A stretch of DNA of 64,000 bases from Treponema sp. GTDB lineage: Bacteria; Spirochaetota; Spirochaetia; Treponematales; Treponemataceae. The stretch covers positions 1 through 64,000 of the forward strand of contig JAFUFU010000027.1 of the NCBI GenBank assembly GCA_017469785.1, read 5' to 3'. A program made the translations under genes and the position numbers. This document shows, piece after piece, positions 42,743 through 51,389 of the stretch (positions within the stretch are counted from its first letter, which is position 1; every line of letters starts with the position of its first letter). Below the pieces are notes generated by a model. The model made no database searches and had not been told where the DNA came from. It worked only from the letters and a program-made list of their open reading frames with translations.

Positions 42743-43840
42743 TTAGTCAAAGAAACCTTTTGCTTTCAAAAGCTCTGCGTTGAGAATACCACCGAGTGCG
42801 GCTCCTCGTTTAGTGTTGTGGCTCAGGGCTACGAACTTGATGTCGAATACATTGCACTTGCGCAAGCGTCCGAGAACACAGGCCATGCCTTTTTCAGTGT
42901 CGCGGTCGCGGTTTGGCTGCGGGCGGTTTTCTTCTTCACGGTAAACAATGGGATGCTCCGGGGCAGAAGGCAACTTGAGCTCCTGCGGCAAAGAAGTGAA
43001 TTCTTTCCATACGCGAAGAACTTCTTCAAGGCTCGGCTTTTTGTCTTCCGGCAAATCGAACTCAAGGTTTACGCTTGCAGTGTGTCCGTCGATTACAGGA
43101 ACGCGGGTACAAGTTGATGAAACAACAGGACCTGCCGCATTCTCAATCTTTCCGTCCTTTACGCTTCCCAAAATCTTGAGGCATTCTTTTTCTGTCTTTT
43201 CTTCCTCGCCGCCGATATACGGAACGATATTGTCAATCATGTCAAAAGAAGGAACGCCAGGATAGCCGGCTCCGCTAACTGCCTGCAAAGTCGTTACAAT
43301 CATGCGCTTAACAGGATAGCCTGCCTTCTGCAAGGCGTAGAGCGGCATCATGTATGTCTGCAATGAGCAGTTTGGCTTAACGGCGACAAAGCCCTTGTCC
43401 CAGCCGTGATGCTTTTTCTGCTCGGCGATTACATCCAGGTGAGAATAGTTGATTTCAGGGATGAGCATTGGAACATCCTCTGTCCAGCGGTTTGCGCTCG
43501 CGTTAGAGACGACAGGAATTCCCTCTGCGGCGTAGGCTGCTTCCAAAGCCTTGATTTCATCTTTTCCCATTTCCAAAGCAGAGAAAACGAAGCGGCATTT
43601 TCCCAAAGCGGCTTTCGGGTCGTTGGCGTCCTGAACGATTAAGTCTTTTACATCGCAGGGAATGTTCGCGCCGATGAGCCAGCGGTTTGCGACGGCCTCT
43701 TTGTAAGCCTTTCCTGCCGAGCGGGGCGAAGCCGCAACATAAGTCACCTTAAACCAAGGGTGATTTTCCAACAACTTAATATAGCGCTGACCAACCATAC
43801 CGGTAGCGCCCAAAACACCAACATTAATCTTATCTGCCAT
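42743..43840 (-). CDS. asd: Aspartate-semialdehyde dehydrogenase, 365 aa
   Basis: It reduces aspartyl phosphate to the semialdehyde for lysine, threonine and methionine. The sequence is of the fungal/archaeal-type branch: VGVLGATGMVGQRYIKLL near the start (NADP-binding) and the catalytic cysteine in VKPNCSLQTYMMPL. I start it at 43840, nine bases after GGAG; a 15-codon longer frame runs into the repeat. dapA lies upstream on the same strand, but a repeat element with its own hairpin separates them. Confidence 0.95.
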   Translation of the reverse strand: MADKINVGVLGATGMVGQRYIKLLENHPWFKVTYVAASPRSAGKAYKEAVANRWLIGANIPCDVKDLIVQDANDPKAALGKCRFVFSALEMGKDEIKALEAAYAAEGIPVVSNASANRWTEDVPMLIPEINYSHLDVIAEQKKHHGWDKGFVAVKPNCSLQTYMMPLYALQKAGYPVKRMIVTTLQAVSGAGYPGVPSFDMIDNIVPYIGGEEEKTEKECLKILGSVKDGKIENAAGPVVSSTCTRVPVIDGHTASVNLEFDLPEDKKPSLEEVLRVWKEFTSLPQELKLPSAPEHPIVYREEENRPQPNRDRDTEKGMACVLGRLRKCNVFDIKFVALSHNTKRGAALGGILNAELLKAKGFFD

Positions 43841-43860
43841 AATTTTATCTCCATTTTTGT

Positions 43861-44009
43861 CTCTCACAGAGTACACAGAGGTCACAGAGAGATTTTCTAA
43901 AATACAAAACCGTTTATCTCAAGCTCGTCTCTTAAAAGAAACAAGACTGATATTTTGTATTTTATATAAAAACAAGGCTCTGTGCGCTCCTAAGCTCTGT
44001 GAGGAATTT
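43861..44009. repeat. TIR-bounded intergenic repeat, copy 3
   Basis: The right end is GTGAGGAATTT, while the left end is reduced to CTCTCACAGAG. Inside, AAAATACAAAA (43899-43909) pairs with TTTTGTATTTT (43953-43963). It lacks the AAAATTGC hairpin block of copies 1, 2 and 4. Confidence 0.65.
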
Positions 44010-44923
44010 TACAAGTCACAGTCCTTGAGTGCTTTTTCTATAATCTTCTTTGCTTCGTCGGTCACTTCTACCAGAGGCAGGCGGCATGGGCCGGCCGGCA
44101 TCTTCTTTACGTTCATGGCGTACTTGATAGATGTGGGGTTTCCGTCCACGAATGCGGCCTTGAAGAAAGGCAGCAGACGATAGTGAATCTTTCGAGCCGC
44201 CGCAATGTCTCCGTCAAGGGCTTTGTTTGCCATTTCTGTGACAAGAGCCGGAGCCAGGTTTGACACTACGGAAATGATTCCGTCACCGCCCAAGGCAATC
44301 AAAGGCAAGGTAAGGCCGTCATCACCGCTCAAAACGGCAAAATCAGGCTTTTTGCTCTTAATCTGCGCGATTACATCGGCCATCTGGTTGATGTTTCCGC
44401 TGGCTTCCTTAACGCCAACGATATTCGGCAACTCTGCGATTCGAACGAGCAAATCAGTGGGGATATTCACACCGGTTCTGCCCTGGATATTGTATACGAC
44501 GATTGGAACGCCTACTTTTGAGACAGCCTCAAAGTGACGGAAAATTCCTTCTTTTGACGGTTTATTGTAGTAGGGGGTAACGACCAAAGCCGCGTCCGCA
44601 CCAGCTTTTTTTGCGCGCTCGCAGTATTTAACTGCATCTTTTGTATTGTTGCTTCCTGCTCCCAGAATAACTGGAATTTTTTTGCCAGATTTTTTTTCGA
44701 AGGCTTTGACTTCTTCCATGACAATCTCGATGATTTTGTCTTCTTCTGAACCCGGAGTCTCGTCCAAAGTGGGAGTTTCTGCTGTCGTTCCAAGTGGAAC
44801 CAGCCCGTCAATTCCTTGCTCCAATTGAAATTTTACGTTGGTTCTGAATCCTTCGTAGTCAACAGAACCGTCAGCATTCATTGGAGTGATCATAGCAGTC
44901 AATGCACCGCGCAATGTAACCAT
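44009..44923 (-). CDS. dapA: 4-hydroxy-tetrahydrodipicolinate synthase, 304 aa
   Basis: It condenses pyruvate with aspartate semialdehyde, the first lysine-branch step, with the product of asd as substrate. The Schiff-base lysine is in IVGVKEASGN, the tyrosine in VVTPYYNKPSKEG, and TAMITPMNADGSVDYEG opens the barrel. I start at 44923 (MVTLRG), where ACGAGG gives a ribosome site; the longer frame runs to 44983. The first lines of the truncated copper ATPase lie just beyond its 5' end. Confidence 0.95.
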   Translation of the reverse strand: MVTLRGALTAMITPMNADGSVDYEGFRTNVKFQLEQGIDGLVPLGTTAETPTLDETPGSEEDKIIEIVMEEVKAFEKKSGKKIPVILGAGSNNTKDAVKYCERAKKAGADAALVVTPYYNKPSKEGIFRHFEAVSKVGVPIVVYNIQGRTGVNIPTDLLVRIAELPNIVGVKEASGNINQMADVIAQIKSKKPDFAVLSGDDGLTLPLIALGGDGIISVVSNLAPALVTEMANKALDGDIAAARKIHYRLLPFFKAAFVDGNPTSIKYAMNVKKMPAGPCRLPLVEVTDEAKKIIEKALKDCDL

Positions 44924-45020
44924 TTTAAACCTCGTATTGATTAAAACTGACTTTATTTTACTGAAAAGAATAAAATTGAGCAATCAACATTAATCCATAA
45001 CTATAATCCGCGATGAAATC

Positions 45021-45422
45021 ATGGTGGGAGACGGAATCAACGATGCCCCTGCATTGACCAGAGCTGATATAGGCATTGCCATCGGGGCGGGAACTGATGT
45101 GGCTATTGATGCCACGGACATCGTTTTGATGAAGAGCCGTCTTTCAGATGTGCCTGCAAGCATCCGCCTGAGCCGGGCAACGCTTCGGAATATCCATCAG
45201 AATCTTTTCTGGGCCTTCTTCTATAATGTAATCGGAATTCCTTTGGCAGCAGGTCTGTTCATCAAATTCTTCGGCTGGCAGCTGAACCCCATGTTCGGAG
45301 CAGCCGCGATGAGCCTTTCAAGTTTTTGCGTAGTCAGCAACGCGTTAAGGCTCAATCTCTTTAAAATGCAAAAAAAGATGCTGAATCAATTTCAGCATGA
45401 TATAAACAAGCAGGAGATAAAA
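45021..45422 (+). pseudogene. Truncated copper-type P-type ATPase, C-terminal end
   Basis: The frame starts at the hinge motif [12 protein letters not shown] and keeps [19 protein letters not shown] plus the last two membrane helices. Everything before it is missing (nucleotide-binding, phosphorylation DKTGT and metal-binding CPC segments). No stop ends it: a palindromic repeat at 45376 lies where the natural end should be, and the frame runs on into the HMA gene. It cannot pump metal. The break falls close to the dapA leader. Confidence 0.8.
45376..45400. repeat. Palindrome shared with the 17950 element
   Basis: AGATGCTGAA.....TTCAGCATGA, differing at only a few central bases from 18035-18059. 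It is translated as MLNQFQHD inside the ATPase remnant. Confidence 0.6.
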
Positions 45423-45593
45423 ATGGAAAAAAAGATTTCAATCAACGGAATGATGTGCGAACACTGCGAAATGCATGTCAAAAAGGCCCTTGAGGCTCTG
45501 GACTTTGTGGAAATCGCAAAGGCAAGCCTTGACGAAGAAGCCGTCAAAAAAGCCGTCGAAGATGCGGGATATGAATTTGTGGAAGTGAAATAA
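45423..45593 (+). CDS. Short heavy-metal-associated (HMA) protein, 56 aa
   Basis: This looks like a CopZ-type copper chaperone: [18 protein letters not shown] carries the MxCxxC metal site at residues 9-14. Usual HMA proteins have about 66-70 residues; here the middle, between the first helix-strand and [15 protein letters not shown], is about ten residues short, so the central beta strand is probably missing. AGGAGA lies before the ATG at 45423, so it can be translated alone although its frame is open into the upstream ATPase remnant. Metal transfer to that broken pump is impossible, so it may be decaying. Confidence 0.7.
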   Translation: MEKKISINGMMCEHCEMHVKKALEALDFVEIAKASLDEEAVKKAVEDAGYEFVEVK

Positions 45594-45646
45594 TGCCGCA
45601 AAATTCAAATGAAAAGAATCTTTTTGCTTTGACAGTTTTTTTCACT

Positions 45647-45670
45647 CAATCTGAAAGTTTTTTCAGACTG
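45647..45670 (+). terminator. Possible terminator hairpin after the HMA gene
   Basis: CAATCTGAAA (45647-45656) pairs with TTTCAGACTG (45661-45670) with one G-T. A second short hairpin CTATGC / GCATAG follows at 45679-45694, then AAAAAG. Confidence 0.4.
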
Positions 45671-45735
45671 GATTCATCTATGCTTCATGCATAGAAAAAG
45701 CCAAGCCTGTATAGTTAAAATCATAAAGATTAAGG

Positions 45736-45850
45736 GCGTGCCCCCTTCGGGGTCAGGCTTTCCGTGGTTACGCTGTCGCTTCATTCCTCCGCTCCCATGC
45801 GGTCGCTCTGGAACGGCTGCGCCGCCACTCCAATCCTTCACGCTCTTGCT
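45736..45850. other. GC-rich intergenic segment
   Basis: From GGGCGTGCCCCCTTCGGGG to TCACGCTCTTGC the DNA is much richer in G+C than its flanks, with short palindromes (CCCCTTCGGGG; CGGCTGCGCCG). An ORF reading through it would lengthen the next protein, but it lacks a ribosome site. It is probably a dispersed repeat, known to me only by style. Confidence 0.4.
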
Positions 45851-45863
45851 TACAGGAGATTTT

Positions 45864-47909
45864 ATGTCCAAAAAAAAGATTTTATCATTTTTTTCGCTGC
45901 TTTTGCTTCCGGCATTCCTTTTTGCAGAAACGAAGTATTCGCTAAATCCAGACGAATGTGTGGACGGCGTGTGTCTTGTTCCCCAATATTCAGAGGACGG
46001 CCGGGAGAATTATGCCATCGTTTCTCCTGTTGGCTATCATGAGCTTCCCATGATAAGACAGGGAAAAAGACTGGACAGCCTCAAGGGCAAAAACATTGCT
46101 CTTGTGGGAGGCTCTTTCATGGCTGTGACAACCCATAAGGAGCTGAAAAAATGCATCGAAAAGGAATTTCCCACGGCAAAAATCTACATGTTCGATGATG
46201 TGGGCGCTGCAGGTCCTTATTCAGTTTTTGGCCTGACTGAAAAAACAAAGGCATTTCAGAACAGGCTCAAGGAGCTAAAAATTGATGCCGTTATCGTGGG
46301 AAACTGCGGCTGTGGGCTTTGTACCACAAAGGAAACTGGTGACTCGATTGCCGCCGAGTACATTGGAATCCCAACAGTGACGGTTGCTTCTCCGACATTC
46401 GTGGCACAGGTTCATTCTACCGGCGTTAACCGTGGCGTTCCGGTTTTGCGCACGGCAGAATACCCCGGAGCCTTTGCCTCGCACTCAACAGATGAGTTGA
46501 AGAAAAATGCCCGTGAAGTCTTGTGGCCTCAGATAAAATCAGCTCTCACTACGCAAATTACCGAGAATGAAATTGCCCTCTACGCCCCGGAAGGAAAACG
46601 GCCTGCGGACGAAATCATCTACTACGGAAATTTCGACGAAGTGCAGGAATTCATGGCCATAAACAATTGGACTGACGGCTTGCCTGTGGTCCCGCCCACT
46701 GACGAAGCTGTTCAGGATTACCTTAAATTCACGCCTTATAAGGCAAGTGATATCTTGGGGACATTTGCCATGGCTTACCGGGAGTGTAGTGTTTACACGG
46801 TTGCGGTAAACGCTCTTATGGCTGGAGTCCCCAAGGAATTCATGCCTGTCTGCATCGCTTTTGTGGCTGGTATGAATGACGGCGAATGGAGAAAACCCCT
46901 TGCCTCAACTCACGGCTGGACCCCCTTCGCCTTCTTGAACGGTCCCCTTGCCCGGCAGCTTGGAATCGACAACCAGCAGGGAATGATTAGCGAGAAAGTG
47001 AACAAGGCATTGGGAAGGTTCATCGAGCTTGCCATGCTGAACATCGGCGGCTATTACGTAAAGGAAAACCGAATGGGAAGTTTCGGTTATCTTACACCTT
47101 TCACCTTCTCGGAAGACGAGGAAGCCTGTGCCAGAATCGGCTGGAAACCCTACCATGTCCAGCAGGGATTTGACTTGAACGTCAGTACAATCACTGCAGG
47201 CAGCGCCCTTGCATGGGGAAATAACGTGACGCCGGCAACGGACGATGCGGAAAAAATCATGGAAATCATGGCTTTCGACATCACAGAAAAGCAGCAGAAC
47301 GGTCTTGGAAACACGAAAGCCCAGGTTCCGCGAACGATTTTCATTACTGAGTATGTGGCCCGTGATTTGGCCAAAGAATACAAGACAAAAAGCGACCTTG
47401 AAGACGCGCTGATTGAGACAGCCCGACGTCCTCTGGCACTCAGAAGCTACGCGCATTATTGGGCGAATACCGGAAGCCAGCAGTACAAGCGCCGAAGTTT
47501 TGATGAGCATTATGACATACTCTTAAAAGACGACGCGGAGCAGGCGAAACTCACGCCCACGCCGGAATGGCTCAAGCCGCTCGTGAATGAAGAGGAGATT
47601 ATGACCATCGCCACCATGAATAAGGGGGACACAGCCATTCTTCTGACCGGTGACGCTAACCGCAACAAATTTCAGGTGATGCCCGGAGGCGGATTCGTTA
47701 CGACAGAAATCAAGCTTCCGGAAAACTGGAATGAGCTTGTAGAACCTTTGGGCTACCAACCCATTGAGAACTTCTATCTCAAGGCTGATTTTAACAAAGA
47801 CGGGGGAAAAAAAGCTTTGACGGCCGGAAAAAACAAGAAACAACCCACAGCCGGAAAGAGCGCAAAACAGACCAAGAGACCGCAAAAGCCTGGAAAGCCG
47901 GTGCGGTGA
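45864..47909 (+). CDS. Exported UGSC-like family protein, 681 aa
   Basis: A signal peptide (about 1-20, ending FAE) sends it across the membrane. The N-terminal domain resembles the UGSC (seleno)protein family: VIVGNCGCGLCTTKETGD holds the conserved Gly-Cys pattern, with Cys where relatives may have selenocysteine. The second domain carries NNWTDGLPVVPPTDEAV, which occurs in the same family, followed by a long conserved part (TAVNALMAGVP-like, FLNGPLARQLGI). A Lys-rich tail ends it. AGGAGA precedes the ATG at 45864. It opens a cluster with a thioredoxin, a CXXC peptide and a ferredoxin, so thiol or metalloid redox chemistry is likely. Family assignment is from memory. Confidence 0.65.
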   Translation: MSKKKILSFFSLLLLPAFLFAETKYSLNPDECVDGVCLVPQYSEDGRENYAIVSPVGYHELPMIRQGKRLDSLKGKNIALVGGSFMAVTTHKELKKCIEKEFPTAKIYMFDDVGAAGPYSVFGLTEKTKAFQNRLKELKIDAVIVGNCGCGLCTTKETGDSIAAEYIGIPTVTVASPTFVAQVHSTGVNRGVPVLRTAEYPGAFASHSTDELKKNAREVLWPQIKSALTTQITENEIALYAPEGKRPADEIIYYGNFDEVQEFMAINNWTDGLPVVPPTDEAVQDYLKFTPYKASDILGTFAMAYRECSVYTVAVNALMAGVPKEFMPVCIAFVAGMNDGEWRKPLASTHGWTPFAFLNGPLARQLGIDNQQGMISEKVNKALGRFIELAMLNIGGYYVKENRMGSFGYLTPFTFSEDEEACARIGWKPYHVQQGFDLNVSTITAGSALAWGNNVTPATDDAEKIMEIMAFDITEKQQNGLGNTKAQVPRTIFITEYVARDLAKEYKTKSDLEDALIETARRPLALRSYAHYWANTGSQQYKRRSFDEHYDILLKDDAEQAKLTPTPEWLKPLVNEEEIMTIATMNKGDTAILLTGDANRNKFQVMPGGGFVTTEIKLPENWNELVEPLGYQPIENFYLKADFNKDGGKKALTAGKNKKQPTAGKSAKQTKRPQKPGKPVR

Positions 47910-48005
47910 TCGCGACTAGGGCGCGTAGCGTTGTTGCGCAATAAAAACATAAAAACTGATTTTATGATATACTGTTATCGTAAGATTTTTTGACAGGAGA
48001 CTAAT

Positions 48006-48527
48006 ATGAAAAAACTTTTGATGATTTTTGCAATGTTCATCGTGGCAGGCTTTTCTTTTGCCCAAAAAGCCGGAGACAAAGTGACCTTCAGCTCAAAAGA
48101 CTGGAACGGAAAGGAAATTACCAGCAGCATTTTTGCGAATAACAAAATCACAATGCTCAATATCTGGGGAACTTTCTGTCCGCCTTGTATCCGGGAAATG
48201 CCGGATCTGGCAAAACTCAACGAGGCCAACAAGAAAAATGGAGTTGAAGTTGTCGGAATTCCCATCGATGTGGTTGACCGTCTTGGAAACATTCTTCCGA
48301 GACCGAAAGCGGACGGAGATGCAATCATAGCACAGACGGGAGCAAATTACACGCATGTCATTCCCAGTAAAGAAATGATGGGTGGACTTCTAAGGAATAT
48401 TCAGGCGGTTCCTGCAACAATTTTTGTAGATAAAGAAGGCAAAATCATCGGTCAGATGTACCTTGGAGCCAGAAGCCAGAAAGACTGGCAAAAAATCATC
48501 GATGATTTGCTCTCAAAGCAGAAATAA
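48006..48527 (+). CDS. TlpA-like thioredoxin-fold protein, 173 aa
   Basis: This is an exported thiol-disulphide reductase. A signal peptide of about 20 residues (MFIVAGFSFA) is followed by a TlpA-type fold: ITMLNIWGTFCPPCIREMPD holds the CPPC active site near residue 58-61, and VPATIFVDKEGKI supplies the cis-proline. CAGGAGA precedes the ATG. It sits between the UGSC-like gene and the polyferredoxin, so it likely feeds electrons to, or receives them from, those proteins. Confidence 0.9.
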   Translation: MKKLLMIFAMFIVAGFSFAQKAGDKVTFSSKDWNGKEITSSIFANNKITMLNIWGTFCPPCIREMPDLAKLNEANKKNGVEVVGIPIDVVDRLGNILPRPKADGDAIIAQTGANYTHVIPSKEMMGGLLRNIQAVPATIFVDKEGKIIGQMYLGARSQKDWQKIIDDLLSKQK

Positions 48528-48575
48528 TTTAGATGCGGATAAACGCGGATTAAATCTGATAAATCAGAGGCTTTT

Positions 48576-48728
48576 ATGAAAGTGACCGAAAAACATCGCC
48601 GCATTATCGCCCTTCTCACTTTGTTTTTGGGAATCCTCCTTATCATTGCGGGGATTTTCCGGGGCGAGGCGGCGACCGTCTTTAATAAGGCGACACGCAT
48701 CTGCATGGAATGCATAGGAATCGGCTAA
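48576..48728 (+). CDS. CD1871A-like small CXXC membrane protein, 50 aa
   Basis: A single membrane helix (residues ~9-28) is followed by a short outer tail ending in [10 protein letters not shown], i.e. a CXXC next to the terminus, typical of the CD1871A family. CAGAGG lies before the ATG, and the next gene starts one base after its stop. In other bacteria this family sits beside TlpA-like proteins and NapH-like ferredoxins, the same order as here. It probably relays electrons through its thiol pair. Confidence 0.8.
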   Translation: MKVTEKHRRIIALLTLFLGILLIIAGIFRGEAATVFNKATRICMECIGIG

Positions 48729-48729
48729 A

Positions 48730-49605
48730 ATGAATCATAAATCTCCCTCAATCGCGAAAAAACGCGCGCATCATAATCGATTTCGCCTCATCGTTCAGGC
48801 CTGCTTCCTGGCTCTTTCAAACGGCTACATAAAGGGCTTTGCCCGGGGGCAGATTTTTACCGGCGCTTCAAAATATCTCTGTCTTCCAGGCATGAACTGC
48901 TATTCTTGCCCCGGTGCTCTTGGAGCCTGTCCCATTGGCTCGCTCCAGGCAACGCTTAATGCCCGGGAATACAAAGTTTCTCTCTATGTGGTGGGATTGA
49001 TGGTGGTTTTCGGCACGCTCCTCGGTCGTTTTGTCTGCGGATTTTTGTGTCCTTTTGGACTTGTGCAGGATTTGCTCTATAAAATCCCTTTCGTCAAGAA
49101 GCTCCGTTCTCTTCCCGGGGAGAAATTCTTACGCTATCTTCGTTTTTTCTTTCTTGTACTCTTTGTCCTGATTCTTCCGGCTTTTATTGCTGACTTTATG
49201 GGGCTAGGGGAACCCTGGTTCTGTAAGTGGATATGTCCTGTTGGAACTCTTGAGGGGGGCATTCCACTTGTGCTCTTGAATTCTGCGATGCGGGGAGCGG
49301 CTGGTTTTATTTTCAGATGGAAACTTGTCATTCTCATCATCACTCTTTTTTCTTCTATAATGATTTACCGGCCTTTCTGTCGCTATGTCTGTCCTCTTGG
49401 GGCGATTTACGGAACCTTCAACAAGGTGTCATTCTATCGCTTTAAAATCGACAGATCTAAATGTACGAAATGCTCAGCCTGCCAGAAAATCTGCAAACTG
49501 AATATTCCTGTCTACGAAAAGCCCAACAGCGCCGATTGTATCCGTTGCGGAGACTGTAAGGCTGCCTGTCCTGAGGGAGCGATTCATTTGCAGCAGGGGA
49601 CTTGA
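48730..49605 (+). CDS. NapH-like 4Fe-4S polyferredoxin membrane protein, 291 aa
   Basis: This is an inner-membrane electron carrier. Conserved CxxxCP motifs appear in the loops: CYSCPGALGACPIG (~58), CGFLCPFGLVQDLL (~100), CKWICPVGTLEGG (~165) and CRYVCPLGAIYG (~218). Two 4Fe-4S ferredoxin sites close the protein, CTKCSACQKICKL and CIRCGDCKAACPEGA. Four or five helices lie between. It is the final gene of the redox cluster and would pass electrons from the cytoplasm to exported thiol proteins. Confidence 0.9.
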   Translation: MNHKSPSIAKKRAHHNRFRLIVQACFLALSNGYIKGFARGQIFTGASKYLCLPGMNCYSCPGALGACPIGSLQATLNAREYKVSLYVVGLMVVFGTLLGRFVCGFLCPFGLVQDLLYKIPFVKKLRSLPGEKFLRYLRFFFLVLFVLILPAFIADFMGLGEPWFCKWICPVGTLEGGIPLVLLNSAMRGAAGFIFRWKLVILIITLFSSIMIYRPFCRYVCPLGAIYGTFNKVSFYRFKIDRSKCTKCSACQKICKLNIPVYEKPNSADCIRCGDCKAACPEGAIHLQQGT

Positions 49606-49614
49606 CAGATGGTT

Positions 49615-50421
49615 TTATTTTGGCTGAATTCGGATTATTTCGCCGTGCCCTTCAAGAGTGATTTTTTCCCCTGCGGCTACTGCAAAGATTTCTTCTTTTT
49701 GGAAAGAATTTTCTGTCTTGGTTCCGTCTCTTGCTGTCGAGCGTATGCTTCCGCTCCCTTCCGAAATGAACAAGAGTTCAGCGTTTTTTGAAGATGGGGA
49801 GACTAGAAAGGAATAACCGCCTTTTAAAGGTTCTTTCTGCAACCTGAAATACTTGCATTCGAATTCCTCTTCCATCGCTTTGATTGCCTTTCGGGAAGCG
49901 TTTTTTATGACTTGAACTCCTTTTTCAATGTGAAGCTCGCGGGGTCTGCCCCAGTCATAGAGACGGTATGTGATGTTGCAGTTCTGCTGGACTTCCAGAA
50001 GCCTCAACCCCCCGCCAATAGCGTGAACCGTTCCAGATGGAATAAAAACAAAGTCACCCTTTTTGACCTGAACTTGATTCAAAATCTTTTCAAGGGAATT
50101 TTCCTTGATGGCTGAACGGATTTCTTCATTTGAAGGGCTTTCTTTTAGACCGTAGACAAGACTTGCTCCCTCATCGGCGGCCAGGACATACCAACATTCT
50201 GTTTTCCCGCAGGCCTTTTCCCCTTCGAGACGTTTTGCGTCCTCGTCATCGGGATGCACCTGAACGGAAAGGGTGTCATTGGCCTGAATGATTTTTACGA
50301 GCAAAGGATATTCTTTTACAAGTGAGGCGAAATCGCTCTGAAGTCCGTCAGGATGAGTGGACGCAATCCAGTCCTCATATCCCCAGACTTTTTCAGAACG
50401 AATAGGAGTAAGTTTAAGCAT
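49615..50421 (-). CDS. manA: Mannose-6-phosphate isomerase, class I, 268 aa
   Basis: It interconverts fructose-6-phosphate and mannose-6-phosphate, feeding manC. Zinc ligands are visible: SVQVHPDDEDA (Gln, His), KTECWYVL (Glu) and IPSGTVHAIGGG (His). KVWGYEDW opens the fold. It is of the short bacterial type. I take ATG 50421 with AGG seven bases before it; TTG 50427 is possible. It lies seven bases after the nucleotidyltransferase on the same strand and converges with the ferredoxin gene 9 bases away. Confidence 0.93.
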   Translation of the reverse strand: MLKLTPIRSEKVWGYEDWIASTHPDGLQSDFASLVKEYPLLVKIIQANDTLSVQVHPDDEDAKRLEGEKACGKTECWYVLAADEGASLVYGLKESPSNEEIRSAIKENSLEKILNQVQVKKGDFVFIPSGTVHAIGGGLRLLEVQQNCNITYRLYDWGRPRELHIEKGVQVIKNASRKAIKAMEEEFECKYFRLQKEPLKGGYSFLVSPSSKNAELLFISEGSGSIRSTARDGTKTENSFQKEEIFAVAAGEKITLEGHGEIIRIQPK

Positions 50422-50428
50422 ATTCAAC

Positions 50429-51352
50429 CTATTTTTCCCAGAGCTTTTCCGGGTAGTATCCTGAGGCGATTTTCTTGGCTATTTCGTCTTTAACGACCTG
50501 CTTGTCTTCTGGGTATGTCATGCCGAACCAGCTTTCATCGCTGGTAAATACGCGGATTTTGCCTTCGCCGTTCTTGATGATGTCGCTGGCCGCAACCGGG
50601 AGAAGTGCCTCAGCTTTTGGAAGGGCGAGACTTGTTTTTTTGAAGTTGTCCCAATATTCCTCAAATCCTTCAAATGCCTTTGGCGAGAATCCGAATAGAT
50701 TCATGCTGACGGTCTCCTTTCCGGTCATTTTGACAATCTGCCCGTTCAGGTCAGACTCGATTTCATTGCCCGAAAAATGCTCGCCTGTGTAATAGATTTT
50801 TGTGTTCTCTACGATTGACTTTAAGTATCCGTTCTCGGTCTGTGCCACGCCACGGCTTACAGAACCGTTCCTGCTCATGGTGTTGCCGAGAATGTAGCCT
50901 ACCATGGCATGTTCCCTGCAGTCATTGTCAATAGAAGAAAGATAGCCACCCAATGTATCAAAGGCGGCGCGTCCGTAATAATCATCTGCGTTGATGACGG
51001 CAAAAGGCTCGTGAATCGCGTCTTTTGCGCACAAAACGGCATGAATCGTGCCCCATGGTTTTGTGCGTTCTGCAACCTGTTTCTGTTCGGTTTCGCTTAA
51101 AAGTGCCGTTGGAGTCTGAAAAACATATTCTGCGTTAAAATTGCGCGATACCCTGTCAAAAAGCCGTTCCCGGAAATCCTTTTCGATGTCTTTTCTGATA
51201 ATGTAAACGATTTTTCCAAATCCGCATTTTTTTGCGTCGTACGCTGCAAAGTCCAGCAGGCACTCGCCGTTTTTTCCTACTGCGTCAATTTGTTTGACGC
51301 CACCATAGCGGCTACCCATTCCAGCCGCCAAAACTAATAACGTTGGTTTCAT
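50429..51352 (-). CDS. Sugar-phosphate nucleotidyltransferase, 307 aa
   Basis: It couples a sugar phosphate to a nucleotide for glycan synthesis. The signature VLAAGMGSRYGGVKQID occupies residues 7-23 and INADDYYG near 121 binds the metal and nucleotide. It resembles a group of NTP-transferases close to UTP-glucose enzymes, but the exact sugar and base cannot be read. It precedes manA in one operon with seven bases between, so GDP- or UDP-sugar supply is the common theme. Confidence 0.85.
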   Translation of the reverse strand: MKPTLLVLAAGMGSRYGGVKQIDAVGKNGECLLDFAAYDAKKCGFGKIVYIIRKDIEKDFRERLFDRVSRNFNAEYVFQTPTALLSETEQKQVAERTKPWGTIHAVLCAKDAIHEPFAVINADDYYGRAAFDTLGGYLSSIDNDCREHAMVGYILGNTMSRNGSVSRGVAQTENGYLKSIVENTKIYYTGEHFSGNEIESDLNGQIVKMTGKETVSMNLFGFSPKAFEGFEEYWDNFKKTSLALPKAEALLPVAASDIIKNGEGKIRVFTSDESWFGMTYPEDKQVVKDEIAKKIASGYYPEKLWEK

Positions 51353-51389
51353 TATATTACGATACCTCTTTTTTTGTTTTTTGAAAATA

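Noticed and set aside
42743..44923. asd and dapA as one operon without internal control
   Set aside because: A repeat with a strong hairpin fills the gap, so separate or attenuated transcription is more likely.
45687..45863. N-terminal extension of the UGSC-like protein
   Set aside because: It reads through the GC-rich intergenic block, lacks a ribosome site, and would hide the clear signal peptide that begins at 45864.
46311..46340. Selenocysteine in the UGSC-like protein
   Set aside because: The codons at the conserved place are TGC/TGT cysteines; no in-frame TGA is present.
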